Shown here piece after piece: positions 63,267 to 64,000 of a stretch of DNA of 64,000 bases. The stretch lies in assembly GCF_000611675.1 (NCBI RefSeq), contig NZ_JATV01000010.1:62001-126000 (forward strand), written 5' to 3'. Position numbers and translations under genes: made by a program. The stretch's first letter is position 1, and each line of letters opens with the position of its first letter. Under the pieces are notes generated by a model. It had not been told where the DNA came from. It did not search any database and saw only the letters and a program-made list of their open reading frames with translations. Source of the stretch: Flavobacterium succinicans LMG 10402 (GTDB lineage: Bacteria; Bacteroidota; Bacteroidia; Flavobacteriales; Flavobacteriaceae).

Positions 63267-63544
63267 TCTTCTAACATTATTCCATTGCAAAATTGTCGAT
63301 GATGCATAATAGCAACTAACTTTTGTTCGTGAGTAATAAAATGTAATCAGTAAGAAACACTATTGTTTTTATGAATGAATTCTTGTCGTGCAATACTTTT
63401 AATTTTCAAAAACAGCTCTTTTCAGCTAACTACTTGTATAGATACGCTGCGGATTTAATTCCGTTTTTAATAATAAAATGGATTATTAATTGCTACAATA
63501 CCTTCAAAAGTATTTGAAGGATGGCAAACGATGCGTTTTGGCTA

Positions 63545-63808
63545 TCATTTTGTAGGATTTAATTTTTCTTCAATTATCTCGAGAGCCGCCTTCACATTGG
63601 TCATTCGTTCCATTGAAGTATTATCGATCACAATGTCGAATTTTTCTTCAATATCTAGAACAATATCGACTAAGTTGGAGGAATTTATATTTAGATCTCT
63701 GATAAAATCTGTTTCCTCTGACAAGGACTCTAACATTTCTGCATTTTGAACATAGGGCAAAATTATATTCTTAAGCTGTTCTATTTTATTTTCGTTGTAA
63801 GTTGACAT
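63545..63808 (-). CDS. acyl carrier protein
   Basis: This 87-residue protein has the four-helix ACP shape. The phosphopantetheine Ser43 is in NINSSNLVDIV, where fatty-acid ACPs have DSL. The acidic helix II (DIVLDIEEKFDI) is present. The NSS variant is what I recall from flexirubin/aryl-polyene type carriers, not from the AcpP of fatty acid synthesis. It starts 15 bases after the stop of a ketosynthase gene on the same strand. The 278-base gap before it on the window (63267-63544) holds nothing recognisable apart from a CCTTCAAA/TTTGAAGG hairpin at 63501. Confidence 0.85.
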   Translation of the reverse strand: MSTYNENKIEQLKNIILPYVQNAEMLESLSEETDFIRDLNINSSNLVDIVLDIEEKFDIVIDNTSMERMTNVKAALEIIEEKLNPTK

Positions 63809-63823
63809 TAATGGTTTTAGTTA

Positions 63824-64000
63824 TTAGTTAGACTTCCATTTCTTGAAAATGATACAAGCATTTACATCTCCAAATCCAAAACTGGCTTTAGCAATATACT
63901 CCATTTTTTTGTTTAGTGCAACAGTTGGTATTTTTGAGGGATCAATCCATTCTGTGATTTCAGGATGTAAATCTTCACAATTGCAATTGGGGAAAATGAA
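63824..64000 (-). CDS. 3-oxoacyl-ACP synthase (ketosynthase), C-terminal part
   Basis: The gene continues beyond the right edge; only the last 58 residues and the stop are seen. The end reads SFGFGDVNACIIFKKW, the conserved C-terminal KAS I/II pattern SFGFGGxN with Asp in place of the last Gly. It lies directly upstream of the ACP gene. Chain-elongating condensing enzyme of a pigment or lipid cluster is the likely role. Confidence 0.8.
   Translation of the reverse strand, partial: FIFPNCNCEDLHPEITEWIDPSKIPTVALNKKMEYIAKASFGFGDVNACIIFKKWKSN

Overview
The window is a stretch of chromosome from an AT-rich member of the Bacteroidota, most likely Flavobacterium or a close relative in the Flavobacteriaceae. 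The evidence is a set of gene families typical of that group (geranylgeranylglycerol-phosphate synthase-type UbiA enzyme, deoxyhypusine-synthase-like protein, CusA fused to an outer-membrane factor, DUF4266/DUF3570, DUF2911, DUF4265), few obvious Shine-Dalgarno sequences, and promoter-like TAnnTTTG boxes. I see no rRNA, tRNA, CRISPR array, prophage or intact insertion sequence.

Layout. 1-8.8 kb: the start of a PIG-L deacetylase (cut by the window edge), an alpha/beta hydrolase, then a minus-strand block with an outer-membrane POTRA/barrel protein, MscS channel, Maf pyrophosphatase, UbiA prenyltransferase, KdsC-like phosphatase, DUF2520 protein and a methyltransferase, followed by an acyltransferase and an XRE regulator. 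9-16.3 kb: M14 carboxypeptidase, Lrp/AsnC regulator, PEP carboxylase, DinB-like protein and RecQ. 16.4-20.6 kb: a minus-strand block with an acidic protein, deoxyhypusine-synthase-like protein, arginine decarboxylase, a 59-residue small ORF and AroB. 20.7-27 kb: proline dehydrogenase, FabG, a VWA-like membrane protein, and a LysR regulator next to a YeiH-type transporter.

27.2-39.1 kb is an envelope redox and metal region: thioredoxin-like protein, ApbE, DUF4266 lipoprotein, DUF3570 protein, response regulator, histidine kinase, a His-rich exported protein, a CusA-OMF fusion, its adaptor lipoprotein and a small membrane protein. A short element with terminal inverted repeats follows. A YidE-type transporter and PEP carboxykinase come next.

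43.2-50.9 kb is a complete histidine operon (hisG-D-C-B-H-A-F-IE). It is preceded by a 19-codon leader ORF with five His codons and an intrinsic terminator that has a competing antiterminator pairing, so it looks like classical attenuation. Almost every junction in this operon carries a short repeat. One repeat supplies the last codons and stop of hisC, and another lies inside the 5' end of the hisH reading frame.

51-63.3 kb holds DUF4265, an M1 peptidase, a thioesterase, a second MscS channel, two helicases, a DUF2911 protein, and a CBS/nucleotidyltransferase protein paired with a DnaQ-like exonuclease that lacks the first catalytic Asp. The window ends inside an acyl carrier protein / ketosynthase gene pair on the minus strand, probably the edge of a flexirubin or aryl-polyene type pigment cluster. 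Two copies of a REP-like palindromic element (14.03 and 51.60 kb) share conserved flanks around a variable hairpin.
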